From positions 29,337,501 to 29,401,500 of the forward strand of contig CP141130.1 in NCBI GenBank assembly GCA_035236585.1: 64,000 nt of DNA, written 5' to 3'. The position numbers and the translations under genes were made by a program. The notes under the pieces were generated by a model. It was not told where the DNA came from and ran no database searches. It saw only the letters and a program-made list of their open reading frames with translations. Each line of letters begins with the position of its first letter. The stretch's first letter is position 1. This document shows positions 23,101-33,224 of this stretch, one piece after another. Source of the stretch: Warburgia ugandensis. Taxonomy: Eukaryota; Streptophyta; Magnoliopsida; Canellales; Canellaceae.

Positions 23101-26100
23101 CTATCATTTGCATCTCTTGCCCGTCTGCTCAGAAAACTACCACTCTAAACATGAATGTTACCAGATTTCCTTTACTTGATTCTCATTATATGATGCTGCT
23201 TGAAGATGCATATGTTTAGAGAAACATCTCAGGATGGGTTATAAGTTGCTCACAATTATTCAACGAATCTGCTTCCTGAGACAATTTATCATCTCAAAAA
23301 TCATTTGGATTAGAGAAACCTCTCTCGAGCTGCTATCTGTTACGATTACTATCAGTAGCGCATATTCAGGAGGTAACTCAGGGCCTTAATCCTAGCTTGT
23401 GAATAGGAAAATTGACATGGTTAAAAACTGTTTAAAAATCAATCGAACTCAATTTATTTGTGCTAGATTAATCAGTAATGAAATGTATAGTTTATCTTTA
23501 TGGTTTTTGGTGTCACATTGGAAAAAAAAAAGGCAGCCCCAATGCACAAAGCTCCCGTCAATGCAGGGTCCGAGGAAGGGGCAGACCACAAGGGTCTATA
23601 AAACGCAGCCTTACCTAGTATTTTTGCAAGAGGCTGTTTCCACGGCTTGAACCCATGACCTCAAGGTCACATCAGAAACTGTTTTGTAAAACCACATTGC
23701 TTGTCTACTGTTGGTTCTTCATGTACCCTTTTCTGTCTAGTTTGAAGGTTCCTATGGTTGTCTAGTTCACTGGAGTCACTGGCTTGGTCAATCTGCTATC
23801 TTAATAGAAATAATTTGTTATGTCGATTTAATTCAACTACCGGAGGAGAGGTAGTCTCACACTGGCTTATTGGTTCTTACTAATAGTACATGTCAGAGTT
23901 TGGAATCTTATATCTTTTTTCATATTTTTCGTTTCAACTTCCATTATGCAAATTGTCTTTGGATGCTTTGAGTGTCTAACATTGTCTCTAACTTGTAGCA
24001 AAATAGCACTCAAATTCTATTCTTCCTTTGGTTTGATGCATAATTTTTGTGCTTATTTCTTTTGAGTTATGATATCTTTCTCACAGATTTGCACATCATC
24101 CAGCAGGCAAGCAACTCTTTTTCTTCTTCTGTGACAAGTAATTGTTAGTGAAATTTCAGGAGGTTTAGTAAAAATTCAATATGTCATAAAGTTTATATTT
24201 AGTCAGCGAAGGGCAAGTTGGAAGTAGGTTTCTTCACAACAGATTGGCTAATGTTTATAAATGAAACAGTATAACTAAACAATATGCCATAAAGTACATA
24301 TTGGGGTATAGGGAAGTTGGAAATAAGTTTTGTTTTCATTAAAGAAGCGTGTCATTCTAATCCATTTACATTTGAATGAGTTATCAGTAAATATCAGAAT
24401 AGTCAGTTCTTAATATATAACAGTGTAGGTGCATAATGCCCCAGTTGCTTCATTATACACACACTGAGCAGTATATATACAGTGTATGTGCCCCAAGCTT
24501 CCATCTTTGATAGCCAGGTTACGTCAAGCCAGAGAATTACAACATTGAGATCCACACAATGGCTGTGGATTTTAATTTATTACTGTTTTTCCATGTTTGT
24601 TCTCGTATGAACTAGCTGTAAATGTAATTGCTGAGAATTGATAGTGATGGATGCTTATGTAGATCTACCACCTGATAAGGAGCCACTGGACTGGAATACA
24701 AGGATGAAGATTGCAGCTGGTGCAGCCAAAGGATTGGAATACCTGCATGATAAAGTGAATCCTCCTGTTATTTACAGGGACTTCAAATCATCTAACATCT
24801 TATTGGATGAAGGGTTTCACCCAAAACTATCTGATTTTGGACTTGCAAAGCTTGGTCCAGTTGGAGACAAGTCACATGTCTCCACCAGGGTCATGGGTAC
24901 TTATGGTTATTGTGCGCCAGAATATGCCATGACTGGACAATTGACAGTCAAGTCTGATGTCTACAGTTTTGGAGTGGTATTCCTGGAGCTGATTACTGGG
25001 AGGAAGGCCATTGATAGCTGCAAGGCACATGGAGAACAGAACCTTGTTTCATGGGTAGACCTTCTTAATCTACTTTTACATTTACCAAAATTATTTCTTT
25101 CTTTGAATTCAAATTTTGAAATGATTAACCTACATAGCCTAGTTTCTGAGAACTGAACAGGATTTCAGGTGTAAACCTTCTTAATCTACTTATTCATTTT
25201 TACCAATCTTTTGTTTTTCCTTCCTTTGAATTTTCAAATTTCAGAATGATTAACCAATGTAGCATAGCTGTTAAGTTAATTTTTCCTCTTTCTTATTGTC
25301 CTTAACTCTTAAAATAGTTATATTTCCTTTTTTCACATTCTGTTTCCTGCAGTCTTAAAAGTTTATTTTACAAATTTCTGAAAAGAAATTATTACCCCAA
25401 AGACCTAATTGTTGGGTAATAGACTTGGTCTCTATGAAGGAAATTAGTTACATGATATGGTGAGTTTCTGAAAATGTAAAATACCTGTTGCAAAAAATCT
25501 AAGAGAACATTTTTCTAAGGGTAGCATAAACACCCCAATAATATGACTGGAATATTCCTAAAATAGGCTTATATAAAAGCACCCTCTTCCTAGTAGAAAT
25601 TTCAATATTCTCAAAACCAGTAATTATGCTGCAGATATTTCGTCTCATTTACTGTTAGCTATTTAACTTAATTTGTCTTTAAACTTTTTCCAGGAAACGT
25701 AAGTCTTAGACTTTAGGGTACTACCCTTAGTTCATATTTAAACTTATATATTTCAATTGGTCATAGGCATCTAGGAAGTTACAAAATTATATTGCTAGTT
25801 AACCAAGACTAGAATCCATTGATTGGCTCAGGACAGCATCACAAGTACCTTCTAAAATTATATCATTTGTAATATAGCATCACCATCATCATCATCAAAG
25901 CCTTGTCCCAATTAGGGGTCGGCTATATGAATTTGAATCTCGTTACTCCATTCTCCTTTATCAAGTGTCATGGCATCATTTAGTCTAAAAGTTTTAAATC
26001 TTTCCTCAACACTTCTATCCACGCCCTTTTAGGCCTTCTCCTTGCCCTTTTTAGAGCCTTTGACTTAGATTGACTCACTCCTTTTAACTGATGCCTTTCT

Positions 26101-28429
26101 CGGTCTCCTTTGGACATGTCCAAACCATCTAAGTCTATCCTCTTCATCTTGTTACCTATTGGTGCTACTCCTAAGTTTCTTCTAATGTTTTCATTTCTAA
26201 TTCTATACTTTCTTGTTTTGCCACTTATCCATCTTAGCATCTTCATTTCAGCTACACTCATCATATGTTATGATGTTCCTTAACAGCTCAACACTCTAAT
26301 CTGTAAAGCATGACCAGCGTTACGGCTGTTTTATAGAATTTTCTTTTCAATTCGAGTGGCACCCACCAATCACACAAAACTTCAAAGTCACATCTCCATT
26401 TGTTCTAACCCACTTGGATTATTTGGATAACATCCTTCTCAATCTCTCTGCCCTCATGAATTATCGATCCCAAACATTGAAAGTGGTCTTTTTGGGTACT
26501 TCTTGATTATCAATCTTCATTGGTGCTTCCCTCTCACTCCTCTTCTTACTAAATTGTATTCTGCATACTCTATCTTAGTTCAGCTAATTTTAAGTTCTTT
26601 ATACTCTTAGCATCTCTCCACAACTCTATCTTTATTTACGCCCTCCCTTGTCTTATCAATTAAAACCATATCATTTGCAAATAACATGCGCCATGGAATC
26701 TTCTCGTGTAGATGTTTTGTTAACTCATCCAAAACCAACGTGAAGAGGTACAGGCTTAGTGCCGATCCTTAGTGCAATCCTATGGTAATGGAGAAATCAT
26801 CAGTCTCTCTACTAGTATCCTAACACTTGTTAACACTCCCTCATATATATCCTTAATTATGTCAATGTATCCCTGTGAAACACCCCGTGTAACACCTTTC
26901 TCACCATATTAACTCTTTAGGGGCCTTATAAGCTTTTTCTAAGTCAATAAACACCATGTGGAGGTCTTTCCTTCTCTCCCTATATTTCTCCATCAATTGT
27001 CTGAGGAAAATAGCTTCCATGGTAGATCTCCTAAGTATGAAACTAAATTGGTTTTTTGATACACACATCTCATTTCTTAGCTCTTCTCAATTATTCTTTT
27101 CCAAAGTTTTATGGTATAACTCATAAATTTGATCCTACGATACTTAGTGCAACTCTGTATGTCTCCTTTATCCTTATAAATTTAGTACGATAGACCTTTT
27201 TCCTCCATTCATCTAACATTTTCTTCGATTTACAATCTCCTTAAACAACTTTGTCGGTTAAACTACTCCAGTGTTGCCCATATGCTTTCAAACCTCTATT
27301 GGAATACCATCGCACCCTAAGTCCTTTTCTAATTTCATCTTTTTTGAAGCCTCTTTCATTTTAGGCATCTTCATCCTATATTCGTATCTGTATAGTCCAC
27401 GCTATTTGGGTTTACTATTCTTTCAATCTCTATATTCTTAGTATATTTATCATTTAGCAATTTTTGAAAGTAACTTTTTCACCTTTGTTTAATCACGTCA
27501 TCTTTGACGAGTACTCTTTAGTCATCACTTTTAATGCATTTAATGTGGTCTAAGTCCTTACTCTTCCACTCTCTTATTTTTGCAGGTTTGAACACATCTT
27601 TCTCACCTTCTCACTTTTAACGTATTTAACGTAGCGTCACCTTCTTTTGCAATATAGCAATCCAATCGCACAATTCTTTTTCTATTCTTTCCATGTATGA
27701 TATACTTTGTTCATTGGATCAATCCAGCCAGGATGTATTATTGAAAGAGGAGCACAACCAAAGTTGCCTGGTCGTAAGTTTGAATGAGATTTCCAACTTA
27801 CGCGAGTTGCTGTAGTGAATTGGCCAAGTCTGCTGACTATTAAACATTTTGCATGATTCTTTGTACTTTGTTTCAGGTAAGGCACTAGATGGCTGCATTT
27901 TAGGACTCTTTGATAACTGTTTTATTTCTTGCAGGCACGTCCAATGTTCAATGACCGGAGGAAATTCCCAAAGTTAGCTGATCCACGGCTCCAGGGTCGG
28001 TATCCAATGCGTGGACTCTACCAGGCCCTTGCAGTGGCATCTATGTGTATCCAAGAACAGTCTGCTACTCGTCCTCTCATTGGGGATGTCGTGACCGCAC
28101 TTTCCTACTTGGCATCCCAGTCTTATGACCCCAACATAGTACCAGCTCAAAGCTTAAGAGAGAAGGATGAGAGAAGAGGCAGCAGAGGTGGTGGCTCAGA
28201 GAGACAAGAGGAAAGAGGTGGAAGACTAGGGAAGAATGAGGAAAGGGGAGGATCTGGGCGCAAGTGGGACCTGGATGGGTCTGAGAGAGATGACTCTCCA
28301 AAGGAGACAGCTAAAATTTTAAATAGGGATTTTGATAGAGAGCGAGCAGTTGCAGAAGCAAAAATGTGGGGAGAGAATTGGCGGGAAAAAAGACGTGCAG
28401 AGGGAAGTTTTGATGGTGGAAATGGGTAG
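20190..28429 (+). CDS. PBS1: PBS1-like receptor-like cytoplasmic kinase (RLCK VII), five exons
   Basis: Exons by reading frame and GT-AG sites: 20190-20310, 20871-21076, 21407-21596, 24663-25054, 27935-28429. They sum to 1,404 nt and encode 467 residues, against about 456 in Arabidopsis PBS1. Start MGCFPCFDS gives an N-myristoylation glycine and palmitoylation cysteines (C3, C6), so the protein should sit at the plasma membrane. Kinase motifs: P-loop [11 protein letters not shown] at 92-102, VAVK lysine K114, YRDFKSSN with catalytic D212, DFG 230-232, CAPEY 256-260. The activation loop carries GDKSHVS (240-246), where AvrPphB cleaves PBS1 after GDK in Arabidopsis. The C-terminal tail is charged ([25 protein letters not shown]), as in PBS1. 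Role from the family: Ser/Thr kinase in pattern-triggered immunity, guarded by the NLR RPS5 in Arabidopsis. Odd point: residues 291-295 read SCKAH where Arabidopsis has SEMPH. All splice sites are intact and no frame break is seen. Confidence 0.95.
20311..20870 (+). other. Intron 1 of the PBS1-like gene
   Basis: Starts gttag and ends ctctag. T-rich, 560 bp, phase 1 (splits the codon for Gly41). The open frames within it are not conserved and nothing else is visible. Confidence 0.9.
21077..21406 (+). other. Intron 2 of the PBS1-like gene
   Basis: Starts gtaaac and ends tagcag. 330 bp, phase 0, lying between the P-loop exon and the exon starting VVAVK. No repeat is recognised inside. Confidence 0.9.
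22178..22240 (+). mobile_element. Possible tRNA-derived SINE scrap
   Basis: 'gaggcatagctcaatggtag' contains a good Pol III A-box (TAGCTCAATGG), followed by 'gttgtgacccaaattcagtt', which resembles the region before and over a degenerate B-box in plant SINEs. It is short with no clear ends. A chance tRNA-like match cannot be excluded. Confidence 0.3.
22468..22653 (+). repeat. 93-bp tandem duplication in intron 3
   Basis: Two adjacent copies of a sequence starting 'gtttaaaaccttaaaatttt' at 22471 and 22564 and ending 'catctgtggaactga'. The period is 93 bp with only a handful of differences, so the duplication is fairly recent. Confidence 0.9.
23531..23692 (+). mobile_element. tRNA-derived SINE in intron 3
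   Basis: Starts 'ggcagccccaatgca' (A-box-like), with 'ggaaggggcagaccacaagg' in the middle and a B-box 'ggcttgaaccc' at 23644-23654 followed by 'atgacctcaaggtcac'. This is a widespread plant SINE type. It is in the same orientation as the host gene and matches the copy at 46705-46854 along its length. Confidence 0.8.
25047..25262 (+). repeat. Tandem duplication over the exon 4 splice donor
   Basis: 'tttcatgggtagaccttc' at 25047 and 'tttcaggtgtaaaccttc' near 25163 start two copies about 116 bp apart, both continuing 'ttaatctactt...catttaccaa...'. The second copy carries a donor-like AG|GTGTAA. It differs from the first at many positions, so it is older than the intron 3 duplication. Confidence 0.75.
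25055..27934 (+). other. Intron 4 of the PBS1-like gene (2,880 bp)
   Basis: Starts gtagac directly after the TGG codon for Trp303 and ends cttgcag before Ala304; phase 0. Most of its length is an antisense RTE-clade LINE at about 25877-27680. The first 200 bp contain an imperfect tandem duplication of the exon-intron junction (copy starts near 25055 and 25171). Confidence 0.9.
25877..27680 (-). mobile_element. RTE-clade LINE, 5'-truncated and decayed, antisense in intron 4
   Basis: Read on the minus strand, the translation gives the plant RTE reverse transcriptase in order: [30 protein letters not shown], then [20 protein letters not shown] and a catalytic box FANDMVL where active copies have FADD. 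The C-terminal part is [18 protein letters not shown] (frame 25980-26264). Its 3' end is 'gacccctaattgggacaagg' followed by a short TGA/GAT-type trinucleotide tail, complement of 'catcaccatcatcatcatca' at 25879, typical of RTE. The endonuclease half is missing and there are several stops and frame breaks. The insertion does not touch an exon. Confidence 0.93.
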
Positions 28430-29016
28430 TAGCCAGTGGCTTCACCTCAGTTTTGCTCTTGCTTCGGAGGGTTGATCCTCATTGTAAGAAGTGGTAACAT
28501 GTTGTCCTCCTTTTTCCCTTTTACATGGAAGAAAAATCGGATCTGCGGAGATTGTATATTGTCAGAAAAGAAAAACGTTATAATACTGGGTGTAACCCAT
28601 CAGCATCTTGTGTCTGGTTAAACTGTTAAGAAATTTGGTGACAAGACACAGCTGGGTCTTTATTTTACCCCATTGCACTCAGTGGCTGTCTTTGAACCAA
28701 TCATGAGATGCCCTCTCGTATGCACATTCAACTGCACTTAGTAAAAACTGTGTTTACTTGGGAATTTTCTTGGCAACAATCATCCATACATCTTCAACAG
28801 CTTTCTCTTACACTTCTACCTTGCCATCCTTTTGCTTACTGTTGCTGTAGATGTTCTTCAATGCAAGATCCATCTACGGTCTGATGAAATTCCAACTTTT
28901 CTACCAGGACCTATTTTGATTGCACTTTTATCGTCCGAGTACACCACCTTGTTAAACTTCCTTTAGAACCGTTTCTATCATTTCTTTGATCAATCAAGCA
29001 CTAGGTGGGGAAGATG

Positions 29017-29018
<2 letters not shown>
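28430..29018 (+). other. 3' flank and probable 3' UTR of the PBS1-like gene
   Basis: Non-coding sequence following the stop codon at 28427-28429. No perfect AATAAA polyadenylation signal was seen close to the stop. The 61-codon frame at 28436-28621 is not a recognisable protein. Confidence 0.5.

Positions 29019-29096
<78 letters not shown>
29019..29096. repeat. (AG)n microsatellite, about 39 units
   Basis: Uninterrupted AG dinucleotides for about 78 bp. The serine/leucine runs predicted on the minus strand here are an artefact of this repeat. Confidence 0.98.
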
Positions 29097-29100
<4 letters not shown>

Positions 29101-31049
29101 AATGCAGTTCTTGATTGGATATGAATCTAATTTGGGAATTGTAGTATTAATTCCCTTTCTTCCTCCTTTCCAAGAGAGGAAAAAACATGTCAAAAGAAAA
29201 AGGAAAACGAAATTCCCGTTCTTCCCTGCGGGTGCTTTCATTTGTAGTTTTCTTCATAAAACGCAATCTACTCTCCATAATGATCCGCCGACAAACTGCA
29301 CTTTTCCTTTTTCCCACGCGTGTGAACGTGAGGGTAATATCTTGGACATCCTTATTCAGAAGAGGTGGATCTGAGATGGTCATCATTGCATGCTTAGAAT
29401 ATGTGAGTAATGTCTTAGACATCCTTTAATATGAAAGTAATATCGAGAGTCGGATTAAGAAAGTCAAATCCGCGCCTGAAGCTGCTGAATGGACTGGATT
29501 GTCTAGATTCTTACTGGCTAACAAGCACTGGTTTGTACTTTCCCAGATAGAACTGTGCGCACAAGTTTTCAGCCTGATTATTTGACAGGAAAGCGCAATT
29601 CATCGCATTTAAATGGTGTCAGTAAAAGCTTGGCCATGCAAAAAGATGAAAAATGCTTTTTTTGTTAAGATCGTTGATTGGAGGTATTACAAGAGGTGCT
29701 TGGAAAGGGAAGAAATTTACTCATGCCAAGTGTTTGTAGAAAGAGTAGGCTAAAGACTGGGTGTCCACCTTTCCTCTACCAGAGGTTGCATGCAGTAGAG
29801 AAGTGGAGTAGCCCATGAGTTATGAGTGAAGATAGCGTCTTCTCCTTGCACAGATACGAACTCTAGTTCAAGTTCCTCCGGTAGCTACAATTCTGCTTCT
29901 GAAGGAGGCGAAGAACCTGAAATCAGGGCTAACTCCAATGACAACAGTGGAGAAGGAACCTCTGCCAATGTCCTCCTGCGGAGAATATTCCCTTGCTGAA
30001 CTTTTTCCATCTTCCCCGTCCTCACCTTACCTGTCAACCTCAGTTTCATGAATTTTCGCGCTACTTGTTTGCTTTTTATGCTGGCCCTTTTTCATCCTTG
30101 ACATACTGAAGCCTTTGTTCCTGAACTTGACCATCATGATGCTCCTCTGGACAGATGATATTATCAATGAATACGACCCATTTATCACTCTCGAGTTCCT
30201 CAAGCAGAGGCTAGCAATGGAAGATCGTATCAAAGAGAATATCGAGTAACAAGAACAGCACATTGTAATTATGGAGGAAGAAAGAGCTGATAAAGGAAAG
30301 AGTTTTGGACAAGTCCAAGATTCTCAGCTTTGAATCACCGAGGAAAGCGAGTGGAATGATAATTCTACGGACAGAATGAGGAGAAGGATTAAGGCTCTTG
30401 CAACAACAGCTTGAGGAGATATTTAACAAGAATTCAAGGGCTAAAAGCGAGGATGAATTGCAGAGAAAAAGTTGTTTAGCCATAACGAAGAAAACGAGCT
30501 CAGGGGCGAGGAGAAGCATGAGAAGGAGGTTGTGATGGCTCCATTTATTGCCACGAGGAAGCTGAAATTAGTCCTGATGCTAAGGGTGTTTCCAGCTTCA
30601 AAGAGAATTGCACGGGGCATATCAATCATCCCATTCTTGTTGATGCCTTAAGCCTGATGTTGGAGATGACGGTAGCAACGTTTTGTCTTGCACAAAACAA
30701 TTTTGTGAGCGTGGTGTCTCAATTTCACTGCATACGCAACTTTAACATAGGTGAAACTATGACACTGGACTCCCCGTGACACTGGACTCTTGGGCCTATT
30801 GATATGACTTTCCCTTTTAGGGTCGTTGTGGCTTCTGTTAGGTTGTCTAAGGGGCCCCATTCTCCTTTGGTCTAATAGCCCTATCATACTATTGGTGATT
30901 GAAGCTGCTCGGCAACATATTACTGTGGAGATTACAGATAAAGCTGCCCTCGGCTTACTTGTTAGAATATCATCTATTAATGTAAGTACTAATTAGGGGG
31001 AGAGGATTCAGTTATTGTCCAAATTCATTGATGAACACGGAAGCGTTTG
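29097..31049. other. Unassigned spacer downstream of the kinase
   Basis: No intact gene. A plus-strand Ser- and Glu-rich translation at about 29860-29985 (SSSSGSYNSASEGGEE) and Glu/Lys-rich stretches at 30200-30530 look like remnants of coding sequence, but stops interrupt them and I cannot name a family. They may belong with the L1-like scrap that follows. Confidence 0.3.
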
Positions 31050-31360
31050 AGGCTGGATGGCAAGAACATGAAATCTTCGACAGAATTGTCGATGGGGCTT
31101 CAAGTAGATTAATTGGTAGTTCACTTGAATTTTTTCTCTCTAGAAAAATGGAAAATCTAAAGTATGAGCTCAAGGATTGAAGGAGGGGCGAGTTTGAGTG
31201 TATAGACCAGAAAGTAGCAAGTTTTATGAGAAACTGACTTATTCATGTCAATTGGCCTATTGACAAAGAAGAGGAGATGAAAACTCTTTGTGATATCCTC
31301 TCAGCTCTCAGATTGCAAGAACTATCTTTGGATAAAAATGGATCTAGAGTGGACTAACTC
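31050..31360 (+). mobile_element. Probable L1-type LINE scrap
   Basis: The plus-strand translation contains LEFFLSRKMENLKYELKD, then RRGEFECIDQKVASFM. This resembles the segment between endonuclease and reverse transcriptase of plant L1 elements (typically FVLAKKLKALKEDLKKWN). Only about 100 codons are legible, with interruptions, and the ends are unknown. Confidence 0.4.
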
Positions 31361-32130
31361 CAAGTTTCTTTTATCTTTCTAATTTTGTAATAGAAGTAGA
31401 ATATTATCCAGGAAAATTTTTATACTAGCATCCTATAGCTGTCACTTGGTTCCATAAAAGTGTTTAAAGTTTAAAACAGTGCATAGAAGTGTCTAAACTT
31501 GTCAAATCGTACTTCCATAAAAGATTTTGATTCAGAAACCTGCTCACATGCCATTCATGTGAGTTTTTTAAGGATTAAAATAGCCATTGTTTTAGAAGTT
31601 GATACACACAATCTTTAAACTTGGTCACTCAGGTGAGTGATTACAACTTGTGTCATATGGTGCAACAAACAAAATAGGTATTTGTCATTATTTTAAATGA
31701 AATTCTCCTTAATTTTGAAAACAACACCCCTTTTTCTCACTGGAAACCCTTCCTTTCCCCCTCATATCTTTGGCATCATTTTGAGAGGATTTTGCTCATT
31801 GTTGCTGGATCAAGTCTGGGCTTGTGGTGCTGGGGCCATCTACGGCGAGATGGTCTAGATGAACAATTCAGATCTTTCAAAAAATGAGCACATGCTGTGT
31901 CGGAGCCATAGTTGCTAGGTGTCTTTGACATGCCACGTCAGAGCCATACCGTAAAGTAAATAATGGGAAATCCTAAACCCTTTCTTCATCCCCCGTGATT
32001 CCTTTTCTCTTCCCAATCCGTCTGCTTGCTCTCTCCCTCCCAATACCTGCGTCTCTCCCCTTCCACAACCTAAACCCTCCAAAATTGCCTTCAAATCGAT
32101 CTCTGGCACCTCCATCGGCGCAAACACTAC
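31361..32130. other. Spacer before the PP2C pseudogene
   Basis: No gene seen. From about 31970 the sequence turns C/T-rich (ccctttcttcatcccccg...), which would fit the former 5' leader of the pseudogene that follows. Confidence 0.4.
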
Positions 32131-32882
32131 CACTCCGAAAACATTCTGCTAGCTCGACACTACTAACAACAATGACACTGACAATCTCTTCAAAATACTT
32201 CCTCCTTCAGTGCTCTTCTGCTTCAACTGATTCCTCGGGCCTGTCTTCAGCTGTCGGATTCGCGCCCAATCAAAAGCAGTTTCTTCATGTCCATTCCGAT
32301 CAAACATGGGGCCCTCTCCGGCCCCCTCAAAACCGGCGCTGGTGTTGATCACAGAATCCATTTTTTCGGCTCCGCTAGGTGGCATGTACCTGAAGAGGAA
32401 GAAAGGGAAAACATTTTTCAGGGCGAGGAAAGTGTTTTTTTAGAAGTTCATCAGAGAAAAAGCAGTCGTGGGTTGTTCTGGTGTTTAGTTTCACCAGACA
32501 GAAAGATCCTTCCGGCAAGCTCTGTCGAAAAGATTTGATTTCAATGGGAAGAATGAAGGAGAATCTGAGAGGAATGTTCAGTGGGCCCACGGAAAACTCT
32601 GGAAGACCAGGTCATGTGGTTGTTTCTAAAAATCATGGGTGATTATTTGTTGGAATTTACGATGGATTTAGCTGTCCAGATACGCCAGAATTTCTCATGT
32701 GTAATTGGTAGCTGCCAGTTTTTAATGGGCTCGGAGGGTTGTTATGGGATGCTGTGAATGAAGAAGACGGTTGCTTGATGCTAGAGAAAGATGATATAGA
32801 TGGGAATTTGGAAAGTGAAGTGGACGGTGAGCAAATAGACCCAGTTACCGAAATTGGTGATGAAGATAGAGTTGAGAATTAA
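32131..32882 (+). pseudogene. PP2C phosphatase pseudogene, POLTERGEIST-like, N-terminal part
   Basis: Legible pieces in the order of the POL/PLL family: a Ser-rich N-terminus (SASTDSSGLSSAVGFAPNQ), HGALSGPLKTGAGVDH, APLGGMYLKRKKGK, ERNVQWAHGK (family: VQWALGKAGEDRV), then HVVVSKNHG and LFVGIYDGFSCPDTPEFLM, which is the metal-binding DG motif region of PP2C at 32652-32669, and GGLLWDAVNEEDG. It is broken: frame changes occur near 32285, 32365 and 32600, and the family Trp in HGWLF is a TGA stop at 32640-32642. Similarity ends at about 32882, with no later exons. The host family dephosphorylates Ser/Thr and acts in meristem and receptor-kinase signalling. The hAT composite starts 40 bp downstream. 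Whether it is a retrocopy or a deleted gene is open. Confidence 0.8.
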
Positions 32883-32913
32883 GGCTGAATAACTAATGTC
32901 AATCAATGTATTA

Positions 32914-32921
32914 TCAATGAC
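32914..32921. repeat. Left target-site duplication TCAATGAC of the hAT element
   Basis: Eight-base direct repeat, identical to 45038-45045. Eight bases is the length made by hAT transposases. Confidence 0.95.
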
Positions 32922-32933
32922 TAGGCCTGGCAA

Positions 32934-33220
32934 AATACGACACAACACTATAACACGACTTGAACACGACACGCATTTAGCAGGTTAAGGTCGAGTTCTA
33001 TCGTGTTTGTGTCATTGATAGGATCAACCCGAAAAATACACACTCAAAATTGTGTTGTGTCTGTGTCACCTATTAGGACATGTCATGTTGACTTGTCTAA
33101 CACGCGACTTGGTAAAACTTCATGTTAACCTGTATGACACGTGACCTGTTAACACATCGCATTGACCCATTCTACTAGCGAGTCGCGACATGTTAAACTG
33201 TCATGCTGAATCATATTCTA
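32934..33220. repeat. Left subterminal repeat region of the hAT element
   Basis: Many short direct and inverted words: 'acacgac', 'cgacacg', 'cgtgtttgtgtc', 'tgacacgtgacc'. They mirror those at 44690-45025 at the other end. These are likely transposase-binding sites and have no coding content. Confidence 0.75.
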
Positions 33221-33224
33221 AATA

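Larger units (their letters stand above)
21597..24662 (+). other. Intron 3 of the PBS1-like gene (3,066 bp)
   Basis: Starts gtgaga and ends ttatgtag; phase 1 (splits the codon for Asp173). It is unusually long because of inserted and duplicated sequence: a SINE at about 23531-23692, a possible second tRNA-like SINE scrap near 22178, and a 93-bp tandem duplication at 22468-22653. No alternative exon with kinase similarity was found. Confidence 0.9.

Noticed and set aside
24638-25156. Continuous 172-codon frame taken as a separate kinase gene
   Set aside because: It is exon 4 of the five-exon PBS1-like gene with intron read-through at both ends; the splice sites and flanking exons fit exactly.
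27682-27885. 67-codon minus-strand frame at the right end of intron 4
   Set aside because: No similarity to the RTE LINE beside it or to any family I know.
28990-29241. Minus-strand 83-codon frame with a long Leu/Ser run
   Set aside because: It is the translation of the (AG)n microsatellite.
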